This document shows, one piece after another, positions 31,110 through 42,539 of a DNA stretch of 64,000 nt; positions within the stretch are counted from its first letter, which is position 1; each line of letters opens with the position of its first letter. The stretch spans positions 2,470,001-2,534,000 of the forward strand of contig JACEVL010000018.1 of NCBI GenBank assembly GCA_020284085.1, given 5' to 3'. Source of the stretch: Aporrectodea caliginosa (taxonomy: Eukaryota; Annelida; Clitellata; Crassiclitellata; Lumbricidae). The notes under the pieces are model-generated. The model saw nothing but the letters and a program-made list of their open reading frames with translations, was not told where the DNA came from and made no database searches. The translations under genes were made by a program, and so were the position numbers.

Positions 31110-31241
31110 CCTTAAATTGTGATATGTACATATTCATATATGTTTGCATGTTCATATGTATATTTATGTCGATATACATATTATATATAAATGTATATGT
31201 ATATATATGCATGAACATATATTTATGTATATGTATATACG

Positions 31242-31282
<41 letters not shown>

Positions 31283-31633
31283 GTGTGTGTGTATGTGCAT
31301 TTGTAAGTATATATATAGAGATATATATGCACGTATGTGTATATATATGTATGTATATATATTTATGTTTGTATATATATATATGTATTTATATACAGGT
31401 GAGTATATATATATATGTATATATAGATATACATCTGTATATTCTTATGTATAGTTACATGTACATATATATCTATATTATGTATGTACGTATATATATG
31501 CATATGAGGATATATGTATTGTATATATATGTATATGTATATATATATATGTGTATATATATGTATATATATAATATTACATACATATGTATATATATAT
31601 ACATATATAATTACATATATGTGTATATATATC

Positions 31634-31665
<32 letters not shown>

Positions 31666-32310
31666 AGTATCTATGAGTACATGCAAATATTTATATGTAT
31701 ATGTGTATAATATATATATACATATCTATGTATATATATATATGTAAATATATATGCTTGCATATATACACATAATATATATGTATGTAAATGTAGATGT
31801 AAATTTTATATATATGTACTTAAGCATATATATGTATGTATGTATATATATATGTATATATATATATGCATGTATATATATATTCATATATATATATATT
31901 TATACATATATACATAAATATATACATATATGTAAATTTATGTATATGTTAGAGACCCTAATCGTAGATGTCGACTGTGTGAGTATATATATGTATATAT
32001 ACATATGTACGTATGTATGTGTATGTATATATATGTATATATATATTTGTTTATATATGTATTTATTCATATTTATATACATATATATATATCTGTAAAT
32101 GTTGGCATATGTTACAGCCCCTAATCCTAGATGTCGACTGTGTGAGTATATATATGTATATATATGTATATGTATATATGTATATATATATATATGTATA
32201 TGTATATATGTATATGTATATGTATATATATATGTGTGTATGTATAAATACATGTAAATGTATATATGTATATATATATATATATATGTATATATAATTA
32301 TATATATACC
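31110..32310. repeat. 1.2-kb TATA/TATG low-complexity tract
   Basis: Almost only TATA, TATG and TACA steps. Two islands break it: GTTAGAGACCCTAATCGTAG at 31948 and GTTACAGCCCCTAATCCTAG at 32111. Both continue with GATGTCGACTGTGTGAG, 163 bp apart. Tyr/Ile/Met frames here are artefacts. Confidence 0.9.
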
Positions 32311-32744
32311 CATACGAGACCGATATGCCAGACCACGTTGTGAACCCGGTTTAGCCAGACATCGCCATTTTCCATAGAAATCGCGCACAAAATTTTGAGC
32401 ATACGTCCGGCCTATAGTAGACCCCATATACACGCTGAATTCATTTTCTAGGGCGCGTGTTATATATACAATATGGGCTTGTCACCGTGGATAGTAAGAC
32501 AAATACAGTTTATGATGGGCGCAATGGCAGGCAATACATATACAGTTTAAGATGGGCGTTATATCAAGCAAGACATATATACAGTTCTTGATTGCGCATG
32601 GGTAGTCCAGACTTTTACACATAAGTCACGGACGTCGCGAAACTCCTGTCAAGAACTTCTGATGTAGAAAATGACGGTTTCACTGCAATAACCTCAATGT
32701 ACATATAGAATGTTACTCTTTGGTATTCTTTGACCAAGAAAACA
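32311..32744. other. Intergenic, no gene seen
   Basis: Single-copy-looking sequence between two repeat arrays. ATACAGTTTATGATGGGCG and ATACAGTTTAAGATGGGCG near 32505 and 32540 are a short direct repeat. Confidence 0.5.
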
Positions 32745-34040
32745 ACTCCAGACTGGCCGCCATTTTGTCCGCCATTTTGGTTTCCTGGTAGTGCTACATT
32801 ATGTGTCTTTAGTTTCATCACATTCCTTGACCCCCAAAATGCTAATTTAGACTCTAAAATCAGGTTACCATCACATACAATAACTCAATTATAGCAATTT
32901 GAAGATAATGGCCGCCATTTTGTCCGCCATTTTGGTTTCCTGGTAGTGCTACATTATGTGTCTTTAGTTTCATCGCATTCCTTGACCCCCAAAATGCTAA
33001 TTTAGACTCTAAAATCAGGTTACCATCACATACAATAACTCAATTATAGCAATTTGAAGATAATGGCCGCCATTTTGTCCGCCATTTTGGTTTCCTGGTA
33101 GTGCTACATTATGTGTCTTTAGTTTCATCTCATTCCTTTACCCCGAAATGTTAATTTAGACTCTAAAATCAGGTTACCTTCACATACAATACCTCAATTA
33201 TAGCAATTTGAAGATAATGACCGCCATTTTGTCCGCCATTTTGGTTTCCTGGAAGGGCTATGTATGTGTCTTTAGTCCCACAGTAGTTCTTAACCCGAAA
33301 AATGTTAATTTAGACTCTAAAATTATGTTACCATCACATACAATACCTGAATTATAGCAATTTGAAGACAATGGCCGCCATTTTGTCCGCCATTTTGGTT
33401 TCCTGGAAGGGCTATGTATGTGTAATCAGTTCCACAGTAGTTCTTAACCCCAAAAATGTTAATTTAGACTCTAAAATTATGTTTCCATCACACACAATGC
33501 TTCGCTTATAGGCAATGTTTGAAGATAATTGCCGCCATTTTGTCCGCCATTTTGGTTTCCTGACACTTCTACATATGTGTTTTAGTTCCATCGCATTCCT
33601 TGACCCCGATAATGTTAATTTAGACTCTAAAATCAGGTTTCCATCACATGCATGACTTCAGTTATAGTCATCTGAAGATTCTGGCCGCCATTTTGTCCGC
33701 CATTTTGTCCGCCATATTGGTTTTCTGGCAGTGCTACATATTTGTCTTTAGTTCCATCGCATTCTTTGATCCTGAAAATGTTAATTTAGACTCTTAAATC
33801 AGGTTTCCATCACATACAATACTTCACTTATATCCATTTGAAGATAATGACCGCCATTTTGTCCGCCATTTTGGTTTTCTGGCAGAGCTACTTGTGTGCT
33901 TTTAGTTCCATCACATTCCTTGACCCTGAATATGTTAATTTAGACTCTAAAATCATGTTTCCATCACATACAAAACTTCACTTATAGCAATTTGAAGGTA
34001 TTGGCCACCATTTTGTCCGCCATCTTGTTTTCCCATGCAA
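32745..34040. repeat. 155-bp satellite with paired YY1-like motifs
   Basis: Nine occurrences of the block GCCGCCATTTTGTCCGCC (or close variants) at 32756, 32911, 33066, 33220, 33374, 33531, 33684, 33850 and 34004. Spacing is 153-157 bp, with one 166-bp step where 12 bp is duplicated. Between blocks are conserved segments such as TAATTTAGACTCTAAAATC and CATCACATACAAT. Each monomer carries two CCGCCATTTTG units. No open frame follows the period. Confidence 0.95.
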
Positions 34041-34980
34041 CCGCTCAAAATCCAGGTTGCTAACAGCGATTTTCGTTTTCAGCAGGGTCAAATTAGTCTA
34101 GAAACACCGGTTAGCAAATTGTTACATGATTTGCTTCTAACAGTGTCATTTTGAGATTCCAAGCCTAGTCTAAAGTCATTCAGCGCCTCTTTGCAGGATG
34201 GTAACGCATGGCCTCACACTACCAATGGTTTAGGATGTGATGCGTGCGACAAAAGTGTCTTGAAAGCTCTATGCCACCTCGACTTGGTGGGGGTTTGCGG
34301 AGCGGCAGGAGCGAAACCGAGTGGAATCAGTAATGGATCGTCTGATCCGTTTGCAATATCTGATAGATAGCCTAATAGAACCTAACCCCACATTTGAGAT
34401 GTTGTGACATGCTTCCGGCTATGTAAGCTTTTTTACTGCGGTCCTGGGGAGCCCAGGCCGTGTGTTGCATCGGCTACACCCCAGTACTACTTACGCCCAC
34501 GACCACATGACCGTTTTGTCTCCAGGTAGATTATTAATCGAACGTGAATATTGTTCATAACGAGAATGCTATATTTTATCTAGTGCATGCACACCAATGA
34601 CACCATGCACACAAGTGCAGATAGAAAGTTGGTTAAACAAGGAATATCAATCAATCAGTCAATCAGTCAATCAATAAATCAATCAATCAATCCTTTTATT
34701 GTTTCCGGAGAATAGTTTACAAGTAGTGATCCAGAATAATCATTAATCACCGATCATAAGTTTTGAACTTTAAAACAGATGGATCACATGATTATCTTAT
34801 TAACTTTTGAAGGAGACAATATGTAGCCTACCCATAAGGGACTGAAGTCCTGTTATGCTAGGGATATCCGTGTATCGTGTTAGCAGAGGGATAACGGTTG
34901 AGTATACACAAATGGCATTGTCAGAAAAAAGAAATAAGAATAACTAGCTTAATTAACTAGGTCACTTAACTAATAGGCCT
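34041..34980. other. Intergenic, no gene seen
   Basis: Single-copy-looking except for an AATC tetranucleotide repeat at about 34645-34692. No supported coding frame. Confidence 0.5.
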
Positions 34981-34986
34981 ACTTAC

Positions 34987-35303
34987 TGAAAACTGGTGAT
35001 TTCATAAATAGGGGTCGGCATTTCGACCTCATTGACATCAGCAGCGTCAGTCACCTCACAGAAAACCCGTCTCGAAATAAGCGTCACGTGATACCTGTTC
35101 CTGGAAAAGTTGAGCATTGCAGCGCTGGACTTGAGTCGTCTTCCATCGGTCGAACTCGACGAGAAGAACGGTCCGTATCGAGCGTCGACGTGTCCATAAA
35201 GGGCCTCACGAAAGGGCGACGCAGCCGACGAAACATGATCTCTCATTAAGCAGAAATGCAGCCAAAATTCGCAAATTATAGCAACAAATCGCAAATCTGC
35301 CAT
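34987..35303 (-). CDS. Possible first coding exon, gene unrecognised
   Basis: An open frame from ATG at 35303 (context GAAGATGG, good for initiation) through 105 codons plus two bases to a perfect GTAAGT donor (34986-34981). It is GC-richer than its surroundings. The first 20 residues are hydrophobic (FVAIICEFWLHFCL), compatible with a signal peptide. A second ATG at 35246 is possible. The rest includes SPFREALYGHVDARYGPFF and RNRYHVTLISRRVFCEV. No family recognised, and no downstream exon found to the left. Confidence 0.4.
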
Positions 35304-35336
35304 CTTCGGATCCTACCACAAGAAAGCTGTGTGGAC

Positions 35337-35370
35337 CATCGATATCTATATTTAAATATAGATATCGATG
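35337..35370. mobile_element. 34-bp palindromic insertion with 8-bp target duplication
   Basis: A perfect palindrome with half-site CATCGATATCTATATTT, bounded on both sides by GTGTGGAC (35329-35336 and 35371-35378). It lies 34 bp upstream of the candidate minus-strand start codon. Confidence 0.85.
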
Positions 35371-35413
35371 GTGTGGACAATGACGACGTCATCAACAATC
35401 AGGCGGGCGGAAA

Positions 35414-35421
35414 TGACGTCA
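35414..35421 (-). promoter_or_regulatory. CRE-like site
   Basis: A perfect TGACGTCA, with a second partial site (GACGTCAT) at about 35385-35392. Both lie 80-120 bp upstream of the candidate minus-strand start, where a promoter would be expected. CREB/ATF binding is inferred from the motif only. Confidence 0.4.
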
Positions 35422-36034
35422 ATACCATATTATCGCAGCCAACGACCTCTTCTATAATATCGCAGCGCTCGAAAGCTTTTAATAAAACGTTTAGACGTGT
35501 TAATAAGTAAGCAAGTACGCATTTTCTTTGTTTAACTGGTTGCAGGAGAGCAGTAGGCTACTCCGGTGTAGGCCTACAGACATCATAGCTACATAGGACA
35601 AAATAATACAAAATCAATAGGAGTACAGCATTCGTCCTATAAATGTTTTCCTCATATTATTGTTGACACTCGACCCCCACCCCCATGTCACAAATTTCCG
35701 ACCCCGACCCCCTAGGTGCGTGACGTCATTTATGGACGGCCCTAATTGTTTTCAGTCTTGATGGCAACAATTAAGACTAATTTCCTCCGAGAAAATAATT
35801 ATGGGTATTGTTCATCTTGGTATGAAAAGTTGGGGCACGAGTACCCCTTCCATCTTCCGAAAATTACGATTATGGCTTGGCATGTAACGTAATGTTAGAG
35901 CACATGTTGGAGCCTCCTGCTATGAGACGGGACACGAGCAAGTCCTTCACTCACATTTGCTCAGCACCATCGATTGATGCTTGGTCATTAGATTATGGCA
36001 GAGGCAATTAATAAATGCATGATAATGTTTAGTA
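35422..36034. other. Intergenic, with a SINE-3-like fragment
   Basis: No gene seen. Bases about 35920-36025 (GAGCAAGTCCTTCACTCAC, TTGATGCTTGGTCATTAGA, AATTAATAAATGC) resemble the SINE-3 body as seen at 52105. Confidence 0.5.
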
Positions 36035-36355
36035 TGGGTTCGAGCTTCTTCCTCTGAGACGATCACTGTCTAACTTTGGCAGTGGCGGCGCCAGCATGGG
36101 GCTAGGGTGGGCTGAAGCCCCCCACCCTATCGGCGGCTCAGCCCCCCTCCCAAACAAAAGTGGGAAATCACTGCCAATGCCACAGAGGAGGGGAGAAAGG
36201 GAAGGAATTGGGGTTTTAGCCCCCCCAACCTGAAATCCTGGCGCCGCTACTGAACTTTGGGCAAGTCCTTCGCTCACAATAATTGCTCAACGTCATGTAT
36301 GTTTTGTTGTATGCTCAAGTGTGCACTTCTTTTGTATATTAATAAATGCCCTGTC
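36035..36355 (+). mobile_element. SINE-3 copy interrupted by a MITE
   Basis: GGGTTCGAGC on the left and GGGCAAGTCCTTCGCTCAC, then AATAAATGC on the right are SINE-3 segments. They become contiguous once 36080-36260 (MITE plus one target copy) is removed. Confidence 0.55.
36080..36252. mobile_element. 173-bp hAT-like MITE
   Basis: Inverted ends CAGTGGCGGCGCCAG and complement of CTGGCGCCGCTACTG. A perfect 8-bp duplication AACTTTGG at 36072-36079 and 36253-36260. The interior is GC-rich with GGGGCT/AGCCCC stretches and no frame. Confidence 0.9.
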
Positions 36356-37161
36356 ACGAAGTCTGTGAACTTTTCGTGTTAAGGTAAAAAAGACTCATAT
36401 CCTTTCGCTATTATTTCGCTAGGTCGCGCTCCTATAAGGACTTACGCTATAATTACGCTCGCATTTTCTATAGCGACTATTTTGGCGTCGACCCTGCTCA
36501 TTTTTCAATTTGATTGATAGGATGAGATCCTTCACCACCGCTCGCCCATCGAATGGACGCCACGTCATTTAGGGTCCCCATACAAGGACCGTGCTAGCCC
36601 GAGATTTAAATCTCTGAAATATTAGCCAGCATTGGGAAGCGAACCGCGATCCGCACTCTCTCACAGCGGTGCATCAGACGCAGTCTACCAATGTAGCTCA
36701 CTGGGCCAGTCATGAACTAGACTCATTTCACTTCAGCACAGGGGTAGGAGCAGGGAAGGGCCGGGGAAGGGTAGGAGTAGGGAGGGAATTGGGAAGGGGA
36801 GGTGAGCGGAGAGAGAAGGTGGATAGGGAGCGGAGGGGAAGGAGAAGGGCCACATCATATACAGTTGTACTGCATAGTATTCAGAGTGGCGCTATATAAA
36901 TTTCCCATAACAATTACACAAAACACTCCTTTGGCAGTATGTATTTGAACATTTATATAGCACCTTTCGGGGCGACAGATCTGACGACTGAAAATTAATG
37001 TCTATGAATGTTCATTCTACAGTAATGTCTGCCATCAGCAGACATCGATTAACTCATAGTTTAAATTGGTAAATACATTATGCATTTTTACAATCACACA
37101 TACGCACAAATAATGGCCTGCACTAGAAGTCGAACAAGACAATCCATAAGCAGCTCTGTAA
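36356..37161. other. Intergenic, no gene seen
   Basis: Includes a purine-rich GGGA/GGAG stretch at 36745-36850 and retroposon 3' ends GGCGCTATATAAAT (36888-36901) and its inverse near 36950. No supported gene. Confidence 0.5.
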
Positions 37162-37424
37162 CAGAGGCGGATTTAACAAACTGTCACCCCATGCCAAAGT
37201 TTTATCTAGCCCCCACTCCTTAACATTTACGTTCCAAAGTTTAAACTTTATTGTCATTATAATTGCAATTATTAACTGACGTCTTGCTCACAATTTCAAA
37301 CTAAATTTCAATGTTCGATTTTAATTTTGAAATATTTTGCATGTGTAAGTATTGCCACCCTCTGGTAATGTGCTATGACCCATACGCAATGACCTCGTTT
37401 GTTCATACAGTAAATCCGCCACTG
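37162..37424. mobile_element. Probable hAT-like MITE
   Basis: Inverted ends CAGAGGCGGATTTA and the complement of TAAATCCGCCACTG enclose 263 AT-rich bases. Flanks share only CTCT, so the target duplication is not confirmed. Confidence 0.5.
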
Positions 37425-37599
37425 CTCTACACAGTCAGAAACATACATATAACAAAGCAGCAGTTAGATGAGTCAAACACAACCTTCAGTTTCACAAACT
37501 ATGCAAAGAAAGACACTTATAAAATTGTTGGTGACTACTATGCTTTCACATACACTGTACTACATACATGTAATGATATACACAGAAACGTCCTGATAT

Positions 37600-37960
37600 C
37601 GTTGACTTTGAAAGCCACAGGATCAAGTCACAGTTCTAAGCCACATGATCAAGTATGTTAGCCACATGATCAAGTCACAGAAGCCACATGATCAAGTATG
37701 TTAGCCACATGATCTAGTCACAGAAGCCACATCACCCACATGATCAACTTATGGAAGCCACATGATCAATTAATGGAAGCCACATGATCAAGTAACAGAA
37801 GCCACATTGCCCACATGATCAAGTAATGGAAGCCACATGATCAAGCCACAGAAGCCACATTGCCCACATGATCAAGAAATGGAAGCCCCAGGATCACATA
37901 ATGGAAGCTACATGATCAAGTCATGGAAATCACACGATCAAGACATCTAAGCCATCCTGT
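37600..37960. repeat. Minisatellite built on AGCCACATGATCAAG
   Basis: About 15 imperfect units with CACATGATCAAGT and CACAGAAGCC alternating, 16-40 bp apart. Confidence 0.85.
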
Positions 37961-38359
37961 CATTTAACAAAGCCAAGCTGTATAATTATAACAACGTTGA
38001 TAATGGTCGAAAACTGAAAAAAACTTGGAATATTGCAGTTCAGAACAAACTACATATGAAAATTCATTTTAAAACAATGACAACAGACAAGGATATTGCA
38101 CCATATACTACAGGACATGTACTACAGTAAATTCAAACTGCATTATATATAGATACAAATAAATTTAAGTATAATATATATGCATATATATCTTAATAAT
38201 ATAAATATATATATATATATATCTTAATTATAAATTTATGCAGCACCACTACAAGAGACTCTCATCAGAGGCACTCCCAACCTATGAATATGAAACATGA
38301 GTGCACAGAAGTCTTCATGCTCTCACACACACAGACACACACACCCACAAATATAGAAG

Positions 38360-38500
38360 AGCAGTCCCTTGAGCTAACCCAAGAGGCAGCAATGGGTACA
38401 AAGTTTTAGCGACTTCATTTTCTTAGTCTCGGCTTATGAGGGCCTTCTGATCTTCCCAATGACAGCATATGGTCAGCGTACTCATTAGAGTAGAGTAGGT
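38360..38500 (-). mobile_element. SINE-2 3' fragment
   Basis: Complement of the SINE-2 3' half: AGCGACTTCATTTTCTTAG, TATGGTCAGCGTACTCATT. Confidence 0.6.
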
Positions 38501-38559
38501 TATACACAAATATACTAATATATATTTATGCATGCAAGAGAACACAACACAGTGTCATT

Positions 38560-39110
38560 ATACATGCAATACAATAACAAAAAACCATGACGTAATATGT
38601 AAATACAGTGTAAACTGAAAGCTTCATAATGCGTAATGTAATAGGCAGTCGCTTGCTAGTCAAGTAATGGTGATGCAGGTTGCGATTACAGCGTAATTAC
38701 GTCATTATAGTAAAATTACAACATAATCCATGCACAATGTACAACAATTACAGTAAAATGTAATACGATCTAATGTAATATGTATTGCAATAACACAGTC
38801 ATGTAATAAAAATAGTCAATGTAATGTTGCAAATGGTGACCATGAAATGTAATGCTGTGACAGTGTAATTAGAGCATAACATAGTGGTCCAAGCTTAGTT
38901 ACAGTATAATATGATTAAAATGTACAGTAGTGTAATTACAATGTAATATAACACACAGTGTAATTACACTGTCATTTAATATCTAGACACTGTAACATTT
39001 AGCCACACTGTAACCATGTATACTAGACGTAATTTAATTACAACATAATGTAATGGTCAATGTAAACACCAGTGTAGGATATACATGTATTCTGAAATGC
39101 AATGTAAATG
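38560..39110. repeat. TGTAAT-rich low-complexity tract
   Basis: Dense recurrence of TGTAATTACA-like and AATGTAAT words without a fixed period; no gene. Confidence 0.6.
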
Positions 39111-39239
39111 ACGTAGATGTTGCAAGCAAAGGCTACCTGGTTGCTTCGTAATGAGCCAACATTTACACATTTTGCCATGCATGATACATCTGACATGTGC
39201 CTCATTTTGAGCAAAATATGGCTTTTTGTTAATGTTCTA

Positions 39240-39895
39240 AACAGTTCAAAGCATTCAAACTAGAATATCTTAGAGGCATTCCTGCTAGAATATCTTAGAG
39301 TCATTCCTACTAGAATATTTCAAAGGTATTCCTGCTAGAATATCACGAAGGCATTCCTGCCAGAATATCTCAAAGGCATTCCTGCTAGAATATCTCAACA
39401 GTATTCCTACTAAAATATCTCAAAGGTATTCATACTAGAATATCGCAAAGGCATTCCTGCTAGAAAATCTCATAGGTATTCATACTAGAATATCTCAAAG
39501 GCATTCCTGCTAGAATATCATGAAGGCAGTCCTGCTAAAATATCTCAAAGGCATTCTTGCTAGAAAATCTGAAAGGCATACCTGCTACAATATCTCAAAG
39601 GCATTCCTGCCAGAATATCTTAAAGACATTCCTGCCAGAATATCTGAAAGGCATACCTGCTAGACTATCTAAAAGCACATTCCTGCTAGACTATTGTATT
39701 GTATTGCAGGCTGTCTGTTCTGTTGGTAGTTAACATTTATGTCTTCTGTCATTTGTGTTCTTGTGAGTTGTTTCAATTGCATAACTGTACACTGTAACCG
39801 GTTGCGGTCTGTCAACCGGATTGTTTCAATAAAGAATATTATTATTATTATTATTATCTAAAAGCGCATTCCTGCTAGAATATTTCAGCAGCATC
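39240..39895. repeat. 25-bp minisatellite interrupted by a SINE
   Basis: About 17 units close to GCATTCCTGCTAGAATATCT plus CAAAG, degenerate at the left. One or two further units (39858-39895) lie beyond the SINE-1 insertion, showing that the SINE arrived after the array formed. Confidence 0.85.
39694..39857 (+). mobile_element. SINE-1 copy, subtype B 3' end
   Basis: Contains GCAGGCTGTCTGTTCTGTTG and TTTCAATTGCATAACTG, then the subtype B end (ACCGGTTGCGGTCTGTCAAC, ATTGTTTCAATAAAGAA) and (TTA)n. Head missing. Confidence 0.75.
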
Positions 39896-41411
39896 AATAT
39901 CACTTATCCTGAAGATTAATTACCGGCAGTATTGTAGCTTTGCAAGTCGGTACATTTTCAGAAATGGAGATGAATTCCTGAGCTGATTAATACAGTTTCC
40001 TAACACCAGCCAGTTTTAAAAAAACTACATGTACATTCAAACGGGTAAGCTATTCAAAGCAATTAAGGAGACTACAGAACTCTTCAATATAACTCTAACG
40101 ACTTCTAGGGCACATTTATCCAATGCACAAGGCATCAACCGATGGTTGCAACGAGCAAAAGCATCTTAAAATATCGCAACCTACTGGAAACGTTTGCAGT
40201 AAAAGTCCAACAGCAAAATCAAACACCTAAGCATTGAAAAAGATCATTATGTTACCTGCATGTTGTAACATACAACAATGAACTGACAAACAAAGAGGAA
40301 GGCATTGTCTCATGTCTCACCTAAGCAACGTTCTCAGCTGACTCGAATTGTAAACATAAAAAACCCTATGACTGTTTGCGAAGACATGTGAAATTATTAT
40401 TATCATTAGTTAATAACGAACAAGGCATCAAAAACTGATAGTGCACCAAAACAAAGAGCTGTAAATGAGGTCATTATAAAAGAGACTGGTCCACTAAGAC
40501 AGTGTGAGGCAGTCTAAGGCAGATAAGCATTGTGAAAAAGGTGAGTTAAGATGAGATTAAAATGACATATGGGACCAAACAGAGTGAACAGATACATGGA
40601 GAGGGTGTCAAAATCTAGGTTTGCAGCCAAAAACGTTTGTGCACCAAGAACAGTTTTAAATTTTGGTAAGACCCGAGAAAGACATTCACACGACCTTGTT
40701 GAATAATAATAAGCCTGAGGATAATATAAACTCGCTTTTAAGCCCTTATTCCCAATGTAAACTAGGAGCAAATACTAAACTATTCTCACACAATTTCTCT
40801 GTTTGTTTGTCACGATACGACTACCTTGTTGCCATCTGCAAAACATGAGACCTTCAGAAATACCAGAAATGACTGATGCCACAAATGCATTCACCCAAAA
40901 AAAATAATAACCAGGTTTGGTGTGACTTAAGTGCACATCCCTACTTTATATCAATCATCAACTAGTGCAAGGGCAGATTCAGAGGGACAGGCAATCTTGC
41001 CATGGCCCCATTTGATTTTTGGCAAACCATGAAATTTGGGTTGCCCTATGATTTGTAAATTTAAAAAGTAACCATGATAAAACTGTGAAATTACAGAACG
41101 GTAAAAAAAACAAAAACTAAAGATAAATGGTTTCAAAAACGCATGAAACTTCAATACGCCATGTACGGAAGGTATATACAAAATAACCCGAGTGTACCAA
41201 AGGAACACCAAGGAGGTCAGCGGAAATTTCTCATCTGATTAAAGTCCCCGCATTGTAAGACTGTTTCAGGATCCGCCAACGAACCAGAGGAAGACACATC
41301 GAAAACAAAATAAAAATATGACTCTGTCTAAAAAAGACGACAAGATAGACAAAGACGATTGGTTTATACAAACGATCAACGACATCAAGTCATGCATGAA
41401 CACAGACGATC
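39896..41411. other. Intergenic downstream of TMEM169
   Basis: About 1.5 kb of apparently single-copy AT-rich sequence with no supported frame. It would include the 3' untranslated region of TMEM169 next to 41411. Confidence 0.5.
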
Positions 41412-42284
41412 TCAGACATTGCACTGTGCAGTCTGACTGGGCGACTCGCAGCTTCGCTCAGGCGTAACTGTCTCCGCCAGAGGCGTTTCGTCGAGAATCA
41501 CAACCTCGTACGGAGCACACTGAGGGACGTTCATGGAGTTGCAGAGCCACACGAAGAACCCTTTATCATAGTCACGCAGCTCGCGACACCAGCTCGACAG
41601 ACACCACGAAACCTGTTTAACGGCCGCAAACATGGACAGACATAACGTGGAAACAGTTATCAGGACCGGATAGACGATCAAGAGCAGCGGACAGAAAAAT
41701 ATCTTGTGCCAGATAGTGCGTTCCTCACTCACGTATAGGTAGATGTTGTACCAGCACAGCGTGCCGATGTAGAACGTCGTGAAAATAGACGCCAGGAAGG
41801 CAAACGGACTAAAGAGGAGAGTGAACAGGAGTACATGCGGCCCCCGTTTCAGTCCAGGCACGCAAGATTTCTCGTTTTCTCGATCAGACGGCTTTGAGTT
41901 CAGTTTGCTGAGTTCCTTCTCTGAAATCTCGAACTTCACTTCGACAACCTGGTCCTGTTTGCGGCCTCGCTTTATCGTTCCTGTAAGCGTGACCATCTGC
42001 TTTCGATCGCCGGTGGGGCTTTCTGCGTTCTCGTTTGCTGAATTCAGTACCGGCTCACAACGAGCGGTGTCAACCCTGTTCACTTCGATAGTGCTCTTTC
42101 CCTGTTTAGCACTTAGGGGCACTGCCGCTTCTTTGCCACCGTAATTCCGTTTGCGGTTACGATTGCCCAGCAGTGATGAATGGAGGGGTCCACTTGGAGG
42201 TGAAAACTGAGGTAGTGGTTTTCCAGATCGTGCAATAAATCCACCGTCATCGAGCTCCTCCTCAATTGCACTGGCCTTCGGCAT
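41412..42284 (-). CDS. TMEM169: Transmembrane protein 169
   Basis: 290 residues from ATG at 42284, close to the usual vertebrate length of about 297. Residues 97-125 (VTLTGTIKRGRKQDQVVEV) match the conserved VTLTGTI block of TMEM169. Residues 146-178 (RGPHVLLFTLLFSPFAFLAS, then FYIGTLCWYN) form the first membrane segment. EERTIWHKIFFCPLLLIVYP and the following residues form the loop and the second segment (about 197-222). DKGFFVWLCN and CAPYEVVILDE match the conserved C-terminus. The N-terminal 95 residues are polar and poorly conserved. An acceptor-like TTTTAGTTTCAG lies about 22 bp upstream and the frame stays open to it, so an upstream exon, possibly coding, is likely. Molecular function is unknown in the family. 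Confidence 0.92.
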   Translation of the reverse strand: MPKASAIEEELDDGGFIARSGKPLPQFSPPSGPLHSSLLGNRNRKRNYGGKEAAVPLSAKQGKSTIEVNRVDTARCEPVLNSANENAESPTGDRKQMVTLTGTIKRGRKQDQVVEVKFEISEKELSKLNSKPSDRENEKSCVPGLKRGPHVLLFTLLFSPFAFLASIFTTFYIGTLCWYNIYLYVSEERTIWHKIFFCPLLLIVYPVLITVSTLCLSMFAAVKQVSWCLSSWCRELRDYDKGFFVWLCNSMNVPQCAPYEVVILDETPLAETVTPERSCESPSQTAQCNV

Positions 42285-42539
42285 CACTGGACTCAAAAGG
42301 CACGCAACTGAAACTAAAACGGTAATACATGTATTGTATCAGACAACCACAGTCAACGGCATGAGCAACATATCAGCATCAGAGAGATATAATTTAATTG
42401 CATTACGTGCATGACTGCATGTTTCACGTCACCGTAATAGAATGCCATAATTTCTTCTTAAGTTTATACACTTTGTATTTCTACTTAATTTTCTTAGAAT
42501 GTCAGCCTGGATGCATGTGTCGTAGTATGTCGGAAAAGT

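Noticed and set aside
32745..34040. CRISPR array
   Set aside because: The regular repeats here and at 18190, 39240 and 45475 are tandem satellites in an animal genome without unique spacers.
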